Of a stretch of DNA of 64,000 bases, positions 23,478 to 33,381 are shown piece after piece. This DNA comes from Endotrypanum monterogeii (Eukaryota > Euglenozoa > Kinetoplastea > Trypanosomatida > Trypanosomatidae), in NCBI GenBank assembly GCA_000333855.2, contig CM007315.1, positions 1,079,249 to 1,143,248 on the forward strand. The letters run 5' to 3'. Below the pieces are notes generated by a model. That model was not told the origin of the DNA. It worked only from the letters and a program-made list of their open reading frames with translations, and made no database searches. The position numbers and the translations under genes were made by a program. Position 1 is the stretch's first letter. Each line of letters begins with the position of its first letter.

Positions 23478-24239
23478 AGATAATTTTTAAAAATTTTTCT
23501 TCTGCATGGTCCTCCTCCTCTCGCGAACGTGTTGTGGAAGTATTATACAAAATCACTCAAGGCGCCGAAATAAATCGAGAATACTACACCAAAAAAAAAA
23601 AATGAGTCAGGATGGCGAAGCAAGGTGCAACGTGAGAAGAGTGACAAGAAAAGATGGAGGAGTGAGAAATACGAGGTCGGTAGACACCTTGCCATTTTTG
23701 GTCGCGCTGATGCCCACGTGGAATTTAGTGAAGGTAACCTCGAGGAAGGAATAAAAAATCCGAGGTGGTAAGGAGCTTGATTGAAACACACACACACACA
23801 CAAAAAAAAAAGACGGCAAAACTGAGATGTCGGAGGGCTGTCACGCAGAGTCTTTCTGCTTGACATCCAGCTGCACCCTATCACACTCAGCATAGAGGGA
23901 CGAGGTGGTCTTTGAGGAGGACCCTATTCGCATCCTGTTACTGGCGGATTTTTCGCAGGCGACTGACAGCACGGTACGTTGAAACAAAAGCGAGGTGCGC
24001 TCCATCACCTGAGCCCCTCCTCCTCCCTCACCCTCCGATGATTCCTCATGCCCCACGTGTACGAGGACAGTTGCAGAGAATCGCCACATCCTCTCAAAGA
24101 CAAAATCGACAGCTTCTCGGAATAAATCCGGCCGACTGTTTGTATATATATATATATTTCTTTTTTTTTTAATGTATCTGCGTGTAAAATAAAATCAAAA
24201 AAATAAGCAAAATCGAAGAATGGGAATAGCGTCACGGTT

Positions 24240-24240
<1 letters not shown>

Positions 24241-24279
<39 letters not shown>
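24241..24279. repeat. (CA)n microsatellite
   Basis: An almost pure CA run of about 19 units. Confidence 0.95.
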
Positions 24280-24282
<3 letters not shown>

Positions 24283-25339
24283 TTGGGCAGTTGTGCGTCA
24301 GGAAGGAGCACGAGAAAAGAGGAAGGGGGGGGGCAAGAGTTAGGTGTCATGAAAGGTAATAATATCCGGAAATAAAAAACGAGAGAAAAAGAGGGACGTG
24401 AAAAAAAAACGAAGACGGCACCGCCTCGCAACACCACCGCGCAGGGCAATTAAAATAAAGATTCCAGCGCGCATGCACACAAAGAGTGGCGCATATGTTG
24501 TATGTGAGCGCTGTTAATCTTCGGGACGCCACGAAATATTGAACCCCAAAAAAAAAAAACAGAAAAAGTGAATAAATAAATACGGTCCGCAATACAACAA
24601 AAATGAGTACGATCCGGGGACACGTTGATTTTAAGATACATCACCCGGCAGAGGGGAAAGTGGGGCGATAAGAAGAAGCGAATGCGGAGCTCATAAAATA
24701 TATCTTCACACTGTCTTCGTAAGGGGGAAAAAAAAAGGTGCGCCCTCCTCCGGGAAGACGTCAAAGCAGCGAAGGTGTGATCACTCGACCTCCACACATT
24801 CCACAAATATGTATAATAGGGAGGGCAATTATTATGAGTAAAATAAAAAGAAAAAAAGTGCCGGTTGCACCGAGGTGATGAGCTGATATGGAAAGCGCAG
24901 ATCGACAGAAAAGTGTAAGAGAACGAGGAGGTGAAAGGATGTCTACGAAATGACCTGGGTGAAGCAACATCAAGCATAACAGGGGCATCATGGACACAAT
25001 CTGATGCCGCTTGAAGGAGACTCTTACACGCAGCAGAAGTCCTGCGGGCACACACAAAGCTGTGAAAGGAAACAAAAATAAAAATAATATCGAAAATTGA
25101 ATAAAATTGGAAAGACTCCACTATCGGCTGCGCGGTAGAAGACAGTGTGATTCGCGTTAGTCAGCCCCACGCGCATCTAGCAGAGATCTACTCGTTTGAA
25201 GAAAAAAGGTAGGGGTGCAAAAAAAAAAAAAAAGCTCAAGTTGTTTAGACGAGCACTATTTCAGCGCGGAACAACGCAGCGCAAGCGTTGCTGCATACTG
25301 CGTTGTGCTCCACACGTGCACAAGGCTACAAGATGGAGC

Positions 25340-26010
25340 TCACAGATTCTTGCGACTCTTGACGGAATGGGTGGTCGATCTAACTTTCTTATCATATTCG
25401 ACCCACGCTCTTCTCACGCACTCCAGGTCGTCGAGCACGTGACCCCTGAAGAATCGTTTCCGTTTTCTCTCCCTGCTCCGCATGTTGCAGAGAAGGAGCA
25501 CCGCCAACTCTCACGACTCCATGGATGTGAAACAAGCCATTCAGCTCCTCGTATGATCATCGCGCGCGTCAGCAACGGCCAGGAAATAATGCGGCTTCAC
25601 CCTTGGCGGTGGTGACGACGTCGTCGCTGGCCGGCGCTCAGCATTCAAAGAAGCCTGCACTACGACGCCCAGGGGAATCGTTGTCGCTAGAATAATCTCT
25701 TCCACAGCTGTGGTGCTCATCTCCACCAGAGAAATATCCGGCACGGACACCGACCTACCAATATATGTGCAGTGTCAACTCCGCCTTTAGTGAGTTGAAG
25801 CTACAAGTCATCTGGCTTGCACTGTATCGTGGCCACATCTGAACGTGTGTCACTTCTAGGAAATGATAGAGCACATTATCAGGGTGATCCTTGCGACTGA
25901 CAGCCACCGTATCGCTTCTCGTACATATGGTGAGGACACGTAGCGTCCAGCTACCGGACTGCAGGAATCGTTGCTTCAATACAGAAAACTGCACAGCTTG
26001 GGACACGCGG
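25340..26010 (-). pseudogene. Decayed copy of the small PH-like gene
   Basis: Translation in shifting frames aligns along nearly the whole length of the intact 232-aa protein at 22737-23435. The first frame (about 26006-25762) gives VQF-x2-LKQ, then SGSWTLRVLT and DNVLYHFLEVTHVQMWPRY, matching residues 13-89. It stops at TAG right after HIYW, and the match resumes one frame over (SVSVPDISLVEM). Further on, a W-L-V segment shifts frame into FTSMES, then an in-frame TGA replaces Tyr175 of the intact protein, followed by ELAVLLL and HVLDDLECVRRAW, matching residues 177-212. No ATG is in frame at the beginning; the nearest ATG (26037-26035) is in another frame. So it carries at least two frameshifts, one nonsense codon and start loss. 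A pyrimidine tract is still present upstream near 26040-26060. Confidence 0.85.
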
Positions 26011-26326
26011 CACTGTGCGTGTGCGGCAGCGAAACATGGGAAGGGGGGGAGGAGGAGCAGAAATAAATCCGAGCAAAACCGTTGGACAAAGTGGGAAACA
26101 GACGGAAGTGAAATAAAACAGAATACACGTCGATGGCTGTCAGGTCTGGAGAACCTATTCCATCACCGACCCTCACAGGAAAAACATCTGCAACGTTAGG
26201 TATAGAAGAACACATGCTTTGGCGAAGATCCAGAACAGAGGAGTGGACGTGCTTGAGGGTTAAGAGTGCCAAATAAGAGATACGGCACAGCGTGTACGAT
26301 ACCAGCAAACAAGTGATTCACTACGC

Positions 26327-26772
26327 ACCGTTCCGACACAGCCAGAGAGGCAAAGGGACAGCCATCGTCACTCAGCAGCTGAGCTAGCGAGGAGGGCGCT
26401 CGTGCAGCTCGACGGAAATCAATGCCGCGCGACCTCTGCACGCCACACCACAGCGCGACATGGCACGCACCTTCCCCACTCGGTGAGGCTCACACATCAC
26501 AGAGCACACCCGGCACACAGCCAGATCGATCTGCCCCACAGCGAGAATATTCAAAGGTGCAGGCGCCGCAGCGTCCCTGGAGTTGTAGGCAGCGCACCGT
26601 TGGTGCACAGCACCCTACCCCTCCTCCCCTCTTCCTCTCTCTCCCCATTGTCAGCCGTCGTTGCCGAGCTCCAAAGCGGCAGCGCGTACTCGCGAGGAGT
26701 CGCGCGAGTGTCTTAGTATGTCGCCTCATCAGATACGCGCCCCTACTCTTCCGTGTGGCACCATTCGAGGGG
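26327..26772. repeat. 446-bp dispersed repeat, copy 1
   Basis: This GC-rich segment is almost identical to 46828-47275, in the same orientation and 20.5 kb apart. Identity begins at ACCGTTCCGACACA and ends at CCATTCGAGGGG, with unrelated sequence outside. It includes on the plus strand a strong C/T tract (about 26621-26648) followed by CAG. No long open frame is conserved, no poly(A) tail and no clear target-site duplication are visible. It lies 1.8 kb downstream of the stop of lipase copy A, hence possibly in that gene's 3' UTR. Short degenerate retroposons are known in trypanosomatid 3' UTRs (SIDER elements in Leishmania); whether this belongs to them was not established. Confidence 0.9.
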
Positions 26773-27055
26773 CTATTTAAGTCGTGCGCACCACGGTATT
26801 GGCGCTCATAACGTCTTCTTGGCACATCTTCTGTTCCCAACGCCACCCCGAATTTTTCCTGCCAAGACCGAGGGTGTGCAACTGTTGCCGGGCAAGCGGG
26901 AGCTCGCAGCTCCTCGCATCCGTCCGTAAAGAAGGATGTAGCAGAACTTCCCGCGAAAGGAAGACAGGATACAACCATCGTGAATATGAGCACCAGAAAC
27001 AAAATCGTTTCGTGCATAATCGATTCTGCTTAATCAAGGAGAAATGAATATTAAC

Positions 27056-27097
<42 letters not shown>

Positions 27098-27098
27098 T
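27056..27098. repeat. Composite (TA)n-(TG)n microsatellite
   Basis: TA units pass into TG units about 1.5 kb downstream of the lipase A stop codon. Confidence 0.9.
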
Positions 27099-28589
27099 TG
27101 TTGCTTTTCTGAAAATACATCTTTATTAACACTGCAGCACATATGATTACTAGTCTAGTTTCTATAAGAGCTCCTTATACCAACTGCAGTCAAAAAAAAA
27201 AAAACATGATAGCGCGTTTGAGCGAAGCAAACAAAAAAAACAAGTGAGAAGGGGGGGACAGAGTGTCTGTGTCTGTGTGTCTGTGTATGTGTGTGTATGA
27301 TATACACTGCTGTCTCTGCTACACGGGTCCTCATTGACTTCCCCCCATATCCCTCAACTTTGTGAATATGAATTTCTTAGACGACAATCAAAAAAGGGAA
27401 AAGAGAAAAAAAAAAAAGAAGGAAGAGAAGATGAGGGGAGAAAGGGCACACATCTGTTAAGATCTTTCTATTCGACGAGCGAAATGAGGGAAGAAAGCGT
27501 CGTGTAGTAGTCCGACACGTATTTCCAAGATTTGCCACACCCCGCTGCTGCACAGACAGCCCGAAATAATAATAGAAAACATCCGACAACTCTGCAGTAA
27601 GCCACAATCGATGACACTTGTCACAGATGACCAAACGCGAAAAGGAGCGGGACTTACAGGTAAACAAATATATCATAAGATCCATCCTATGATATTCATC
27701 AAAAGGAGTAGAAGCTCGCACAGGAAATAAGAGGTATGTGTAGATGCATGCAAACACGCAAAGAAAAGTAACACACAAAAAAAGAGAGAAGAAGAGGCAA
27801 GAAGAACGGAACGTGACGTTGTTCTGGATGGTGCAGTGTAGCACAATGCCCCCCTCCTTCTGCTCCTCTTTTGGCGGCCAGACCGTCTCGTTCCTCAGTG
27901 TGTACCCTCCTGTCCTGTACAGAGAACCAAGGGCGACAGGCACTATAGTGTACGTTGCGAAGTCTTGATTCACAGTGACACACAACGTAGATATAAATAC
28001 AAACATATAAATACAAAATCCGGTCTCGCAATATTAGGATAGCAACACTCATGTCGGAGAAATACAGGGGAAGAAATGCGGCGGCGTATGGGCGTCCAGT
28101 CACTTAGTGGTGTGGGAGAAAGACGAAGCAGATATCGTGCAAGCCGGAAACAGAACAGACATCATCACAATAAATATGACGCGCCCTAGTACAACTCCGT
28201 TGCCGGTCAAACGAGCAGTGAAAATAAAAAAAGGTGAGGATCAACATCCCTAGGCAGTAGACACAAGCCAGGTTAGGGCATGAAGAAAAACAAGGGAAGC
28301 GGGGGAAAAAAACCTCAGCACGCAGGCAAATCAATCCAAAAAAAAAAAAAGGTGAACATACATCAACATATACATAGCAAAACCCAAGTACATAATAATG
28401 CAGACCAATCTAGCCATAAATATGCAAACAAACAACCTGGAGAGATTATATCATCAGAAGTCCTGGACCGTGTGCTCTTGCATGGATACTCGGGTGGGGT
28501 GAGTCTGCCGAGTGCCCACATCCTCTTCATCGCCTCCGGGAAAAGGGAATTTTGAAAAAAAAACGCCTATCATGTGGGTTCAGGCAACA

Positions 28590-29684
28590 TCATCGCTCCT
28601 GAGGTCTGTGGTTCCTTACGCTGTCCTCGGAAGCGATAATGTCCGCGATGCGGGTCGGCAGCTTGTAGCTGTAGATATTTTCCATGACAGCGTCTGTACA
28701 CTGACATTGTGTACAGATGCCGAGATAGATCAGGTGATCTGACACCACAAGCCCGCTGAGGCTATTGCTACAGAGCGGGTCCTCAGTGTAGCTAGTGTCC
28801 TGGCATTGGACTACAGTATCGTTTTTCGCGGGGTACCAGAATTCTTGAGGCGTGTGAAGGTAATAGAACGAAGACGGCGGCAAATGGGGCACCGGGTCCC
28901 TCGCATGTGTGATGCGGAAGTGCCGGCCGTTGTCCAGTACGGACGCAGACCAGTTCGTGAAGTACTCGTTGCCCACACGTGGCCCACCAAACGTGTAGAG
29001 CTCCACCGGCAGCACGTGCGAAGCATCAGCCGCTGCGCCAGGGGGCTGGACACTGTCTTGTATGAAATTCATATCCGACACGCTCTCGCTTCGGAGCTCC
29101 ACTGCGGCCAATAGCGCCATCGCAGCACCGAGGGAATGACCGGTCACAAAGATTGTATACGAAGGATACTGATCAAGCATCAGCTGCACATCGTGAAGCA
29201 TTTGTCGACGAATGCTTCCGTAGGCGGCATAAAAGCCACGGTGCACTCTGCAGTTGTCTCCGCAACTCTTCTGTGGGTATGGCGTAGCCCAGAAATCTAA
29301 ATTTTCCAGCCAATTGACAATCTGATTGGTGCCGCGGAAGGCGATCACGATGCGCCGCCGTTTGTGATCGAGCCCGCTGAAGCCCAAATTCCCAGTCGAC
29401 GCGTTGTCGTACACGTCGAAGACTTGGAAGTCTGGCGAGGCATTGAAACACGCGCTTCCACAACTCCAGTCTTTGATTTCTGCCACTGGACAGTACGCAG
29501 ACTTGGCAAACTGCAATGCCGTTGTTGCCTCCACGACGCTGTACTCTGATGGCAGCACTGGGTAAAGATTAGAAGCTTGCTCTGCGATCAGTGTGAAGAA
29601 GACCACAACACAGACGAGGAACACGATCGGTATAGCGGGAAGCACGGCGACGTACACCGGCGGGCGAAAGTTTAGTGGCATCAT
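28590..29684 (-). CDS. Class 3 lipase (triacylglycerol lipase-like), copy A
   Basis: A 364-aa alpha/beta-hydrolase of the class 3 lipase family, expected to hydrolyse ester bonds of acylglycerols or phospholipids. Residues 8-30 are a hydrophobic signal peptide or anchor, so the enzyme probably enters the secretory route. The nucleophile elbow is GHSLGAA with Ser184; FRGT (116-119) fits the oxyanion region; Asp263 (in ARDPVPH) and His317 (in SDHLIYL) complete the likely triad; TFGGPRVGN lies at 231-239. Many cysteines suggest disulfides in an oxidising compartment. The frame is open to 30092, but that part runs through the pyrimidine tract (29850-29880) and its frame is not kept in copy B, so the start is the first of two adjacent ATGs, about 157 nt after the AG at 29843-29842. 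Substrate and location are inferred. Confidence 0.92.
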   Translation of the reverse strand: MMPLNFRPPVYVAVLPAIPIVFLVCVVVFFTLIAEQASNLYPVLPSEYSVVEATTALQFAKSAYCPVAEIKDWSCGSACFNASPDFQVFDVYDNASTGNLGFSGLDHKRRRIVIAFRGTNQIVNWLENLDFWATPYPQKSCGDNCRVHRGFYAAYGSIRRQMLHDVQLMLDQYPSYTIFVTGHSLGAAMALLAAVELRSESVSDMNFIQDSVQPPGAAADASHVLPVELYTFGGPRVGNEYFTNWSASVLDNGRHFRITHARDPVPHLPPSSFYYLHTPQEFWYPAKNDTVVQCQDTSYTEDPLCSNSLSGLVVSDHLIYLGICTQCQCTDAVMENIYSYKLPTRIADIIASEDSVRNHRPQER

Positions 29685-29841
29685 GTTCAGCCACAGCGCA
29701 CAGATGAGGCACCGCGCATGATAATGTGCTGGCAAAAGAGAGGAGCACCACGCAGACCGCCACAGCAAAACAAGGCCCTCGGCGAGATGCGAAATACGTT
29801 TGAACTCGTGGTACGCAGGGTAAGAGAACACAATACACACA

Positions 29842-29875
29842 CTCGACAAGACAGGGGAGAGGGGGAGGGGGGAAT
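29842..29875 (-). promoter_or_regulatory. Probable trans-splice acceptor for lipase copy A
   Basis: A C/T tract at about 29850-29875 on the minus strand is followed by TTGTCGAG, AG at 29843-29842. The same element is preserved in copy B (AG at 33051-33050). Confidence 0.5.
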
Positions 29876-30172
29876 GAAGGCTCGTGGCTTTGATGTTCGG
29901 TGAGGAACGAGGGGATGCGCAGCTGACGAATGCACCGGCGCACTCGCCCTGCTGTGTCGACGCAGAGGAGGGGGGCGCGTCGAAAAAAAAAAAGGCACAC
30001 CTTGTTGTATGGGTGCTTTGAGTGCTGGGAAAACGGAAGCCACAAATCGGCTGAGCCTGAGAGAAGAGGAGGAGACAGTGCAGTCTAGTCACCTACGGTG
30101 GAGCCCTTTGAGTGTTGCAGGAGGAGTGATCAAGTGAAGGGACTACCGCCTGCTGGCAAGGATAGAAGATTG

Positions 30173-31180
30173 CGCGTGCTTGATGCTTTCTAAATATCCC
30201 ATTCATCTGTGGAGCACGCCGGTAAGTATATGAAGAATGCGTGTATCAATGTTAAGCAAGTGATTCATTGGTTCCTGTATGTCTAATTTTGTGGTTGGTG
30301 ACTCCGCTCCCCTTGCCCTCCTCCTCCCCTAGAGGTAGTGCGCTTTTGTACACCGCCACCAAACGCCGCAGGAACACATCCGCAGTAGCCACCAGGAAGT
30401 ATCCCCAACTTCAGATGTATAAGCGGCTGTAGAAGCGGGCATTGAAGAAGAGGAAAGAAAAATAAGTTTGTTTTGTTCATGTCAATTGAGGGGCGATAGA
30501 TCTTCTCACGAGTGTGAAGAAAGCATAGACAACAGAGGAGACAAAGGAAAGTAATAAAGGACGCGTAGAAGAGGCAGTGAATTATGAACCCCTACTGTTT
30601 ATTAATCGTATCGATCCGAAAACAATACTAACATAGTCCGACATTTTTTTAAGTCAAATCAGAGGTTACCCAGCCGTCGTAACAGCAGAAAGGACACGCA
30701 AAGAAAATCGGGGAAAAGAAACACGGCATCCGCAAAGGCATGGGCAAGGTGGAACTGAGAAAGAATCGCGGTAACGTACATTATCTACGCGTTAAAAAAT
30801 ATATTTAAAGATGTTGCAGAAAAAAAACATGAGCGGAAAAAAAAACAATTCAGCTATCTAGCCGGCAGGTTAGGACCAGTACGAAGCGGCCGAACACCGC
30901 GTTGACCACAACACACAAAATAAAACGTCATTAAGGAAACGAAAATCTCGAAGAAGCCATGCCCTCTGTGAAGCACCCCAGCCACCGGGTGATAAATGGG
31001 GGAAGGAGAATCAAAAATGTGAGACACCCAGGAAGTGCCACATTTCCGCTAGCAGTATCAGCACAAAAGCATTCGACCACATAAGTGGGGCAGCGCTGCG
31101 CTTAAGAGATGTAGTCGCCGATTCCAACGAGAGTTCGTTGGGGCACGAAAAAAACAGATTTATACACCCCAACATCACAC
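30173..31180. other. Unique spacer between the lipase duplication units
   Basis: About 1 kb not shared between the two units. It should form the distal part of the copy B 3' UTR. There is a C/T-rich patch near 30300-30333 on the plus strand and A-runs. No gene seen. Confidence 0.65.
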
Positions 31181-33381
31181 GTGACACACAACGTAGATAT
31201 AAATACAAACATATAAATACAAAATCCGGTCTCGCAATATTAGGATAGCAACACTCATGTCGGAGAAATACAGGGGAAGAAATGCGGCGGCGTATGGGCG
31301 TCCAGTCACTTTGTGATGTGGGAGAAAGACGAAGCAGATATCGTGCAAGCCGGAAACAGAACAGACATCATCACAATAAATATGACGCGCCCTAGTACAA
31401 CTCCGTTGCCGGTCAAACGAGCAGTGAAAATAAAAAAAGGTGAGGATCAACATCCCTAGGCAGTAGACACAAGCCAGGTTAGGGCATGAAGAAAAACAAG
31501 GGAAGCGGGGGAAAAAAACCTCAGCACGCAGGCAAATCAATCCAAAAAAAAAAAGGTGAACATACATCAACATATACATAGCGAAACCCAAGTACATAAT
31601 AATGCAGACCAATCTAGCCATAAATATGCAAACAAACAACCTGGAGAGATTATATAATCAGAAGTCCTGGACCGTGGGCTCTTGCATGGATACTCGGGTG
31701 GGGTGAGTCTGCCGAGTGCCCACATCCTCTTCATCGCCTCCGGGAAAAGGGAATCTTGAAAAAAAAAACGCCTATCATGTGGGTTCAGGCAACATCATCG
31801 CTCCTGAGGTCTGTGGTTCCTTACGCTGTCCTCGGAAGCGATAATGTCCGCGATGCGGGTCGGCAGCTTGTAGCTGTAGATATTTTCCATGACAGCGTCT
31901 GTACACTGACATTGTGTACAGATGCCGAGATAGATCAGGTGATCTGACACCACAAGCCCGCTGAGGCTATTGCTACAGAGCGGGTCCTCAGTGTAGCTAG
32001 TGTCCTGGCATTGGACTACAGTATCGCTGTTCGCGGGGTACCAGAATTCCTGAGGGACATGAACGTAGCTTAGCCTGCGCGGCGGCAAATGGGGCACCGG
32101 GTCCCTCGCATGTGTGATGCGGAAGTGCCGGCCGTTGTCCAGTACGGACGCAGACCAGTTCGTGAAGTACTCGTTGCCCACACGTGGCTCACCAAACGTG
32201 TAGAGCTCCACCGGCAGCACGTGCGAAGCATCAGCCGCTGCGCCAGGGGGCTGGACACTGTCTTGTATGAAATTCATATCTGACACCCTCCAGCTTCGGA
32301 GCTCCACTGCAGCCAATAGCGCTATTGCAGCACCGAGGGAATGACCGGTCACAAAGATTGTATACGAAGGATACTGATCAAGCATCAGCTGCACATCGTG
32401 AAGCATTTGTCGACGAATGCTTCCGTAGGCGGCATAAAAGCCACGGTGCACTCTGCAGTTGTCTCCGCAACTCTTCTGTGGGTATGGCGTAGCCCAGAAA
32501 TCTAAATTTTCTAGCCAATTGGAAATGTTGTCGGTGCCGCGGAAGGCGATCACGATGCACCGCCGTTTGTGATCGAGCCCGCTGAAGCCCAAATTCCCAG
32601 TCGACGCGTTGTCGTACACGTCGAAGACTTGGAAGTCTGGCGAGGCATTGAAACACGCGCTTCCACAACTCCAGCCTTTGATTTCTGCCACTGGACAGTA
32701 TGCGGACTTGGCCAGATGTAATGCCTTCCACACGTTTGTGACACTGTAACGCACTGGGGACGGCGGTGACGACATCATCGGGTGAATATTATCTGCAGAA
32801 CAAAAAGGTACCACAACACAGACGAGGAACACGATCGGTATAGCGGGAAGCACGGCGACGTACACCGGCGGGCGAAAGTTTAGTGGCATCATGTTCAGCC
32901 ACAGCGCACAGATGAGGCACCGCGCATGATAATGTGCTGGCAAAAGAGAGGAGCACCACGCAGACCGCCACAGCAAAACAAGGCCCTCGGCGAGATGCGA
33001 AATACGTTTGAACTCGTGGTACGCAGGGTAAGAGAACACAATACACACACTCGACAAGACAGGGGAGAGGGGGAGGGGGGAATGAAGGCTCGTGGCTTTG
33101 ATGTTCGGTGAGGAACGAGGGGATGCGCAGCTGACGAATGCACCGGCGCACTCGCCCTGCTGTGTCGACGCAGAGGAGGGGGGCGCGTCGAAAAAAAAAA
33201 AAGGCACACCTTGTTGTATGGGTGCTTTGAGTGCTGGGAAAACGGAAGCCACAAATCGGCTGAGTCTGAGAGAAGAGGAGGAGACAGTGCAGTCTAGTCA
33301 CCTACGGTGGAGCCCTTTGAGTGTTGCAGGAGGAGTGATCAAGTGAAGGGACTACCGCCTGCTGGCAAGGATAGAAGATTG
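31181..33381. repeat. Tandem duplication unit, copy B (lipase)
   Basis: The second copy of the unit at 27975-30172, in the same orientation. One visible length change is a run of 12 A at 33191-33202 against 11 A in copy A, which shifts the frame upstream of the lipase start and shows that the upstream frame is not under coding constraint. Confidence 0.93.
31795..32892 (-). CDS. Class 3 lipase (triacylglycerol lipase-like), copy B
   Basis: A 365-aa paralogue of copy A with the same signal-anchor (8-28), the nucleophile elbow GHSLGAA (Ser185) and the likely Asp264 and His318, so it looks active. It is identical to copy A over long stretches but differs in clusters. Residues 29-60 are replaced by an unrelated segment. 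RGTDNISNW replaces RGTNQIVNW, RSWRV replaces RSESV, GEPRVGN replaces GGPRVGN, and PRRLSYVHV replaces PSSFYYLHT. The clusters fall beside the oxyanion motif, the Asp region and the mature N-terminus, which suggests a change of substrate preference rather than random drift. Start chosen as the first of two adjacent ATGs, as in copy A. It is transcribed just after the uridine kinase gene. Confidence 0.92.
   Translation of the reverse strand: MMPLNFRPPVYVAVLPAIPIVFLVCVVVPFCSADNIHPMMSSPPSPVRYSVTNVWKALHLAKSAYCPVAEIKGWSCGSACFNASPDFQVFDVYDNASTGNLGFSGLDHKRRCIVIAFRGTDNISNWLENLDFWATPYPQKSCGDNCRVHRGFYAAYGSIRRQMLHDVQLMLDQYPSYTIFVTGHSLGAAIALLAAVELRSWRVSDMNFIQDSVQPPGAAADASHVLPVELYTFGEPRVGNEYFTNWSASVLDNGRHFRITHARDPVPHLPPRRLSYVHVPQEFWYPANSDTVVQCQDTSYTEDPLCSNSLSGLVVSDHLIYLGICTQCQCTDAVMENIYSYKLPTRIADIIASEDSVRNHRPQER

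Larger units (their letters stand above)
23436..25339. other. Intergenic region between the PH-like gene and its pseudogene
   Basis: This 1.9-kb stretch holds (CA)n at about 23788-23802 and 24241-24279, A-runs and moderately complex sequence at 23830-24120. A 60-80 codon frame pair in that patch has no recognisable product and no upstream acceptor. I see no further gene. Confidence 0.5.
26011..28589. other. Intergenic region and 3' UTR of lipase copy A
   Basis: This contains the first copy of the 446-bp dispersed repeat (26327-26772), a (TA)n/(TG)n composite at 27056-27098, and from 27975 upward the 3' part of the lipase duplication unit. No gene is recognised; the frames of 120-209 codons on the minus strand here are low-complexity or overlap the repeat. 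Confidence 0.6.
27975..30172. repeat. Tandem duplication unit, copy A (lipase)
   Basis: A 2.2-kb unit repeated at 31181-33381 with about 1 kb of unique DNA between. Shared sequence begins at GTGACACACAACGTAG and ends at GGATAGAAGATTG. It covers about 615 bp of 3' UTR, the lipase gene and about 490 bp upstream including the splice acceptor, so both copies can be expressed independently. Differences include A-run lengths and tight clusters of changes inside the coding region. Confidence 0.93.

Noticed and set aside
26384..26811. Short frames inside the 446-bp repeat, copy 1
   Set aside because: The frames are not conserved in a consistent way between copies and end at repeat borders; the segment looks non-coding.
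28590..30092. 500-aa version of lipase copy A
   Set aside because: The first 136 codons cross a pyrimidine tract and an A-run whose length differs in copy B; the signal-anchor begins at the adjacent ATG pair at 29684.
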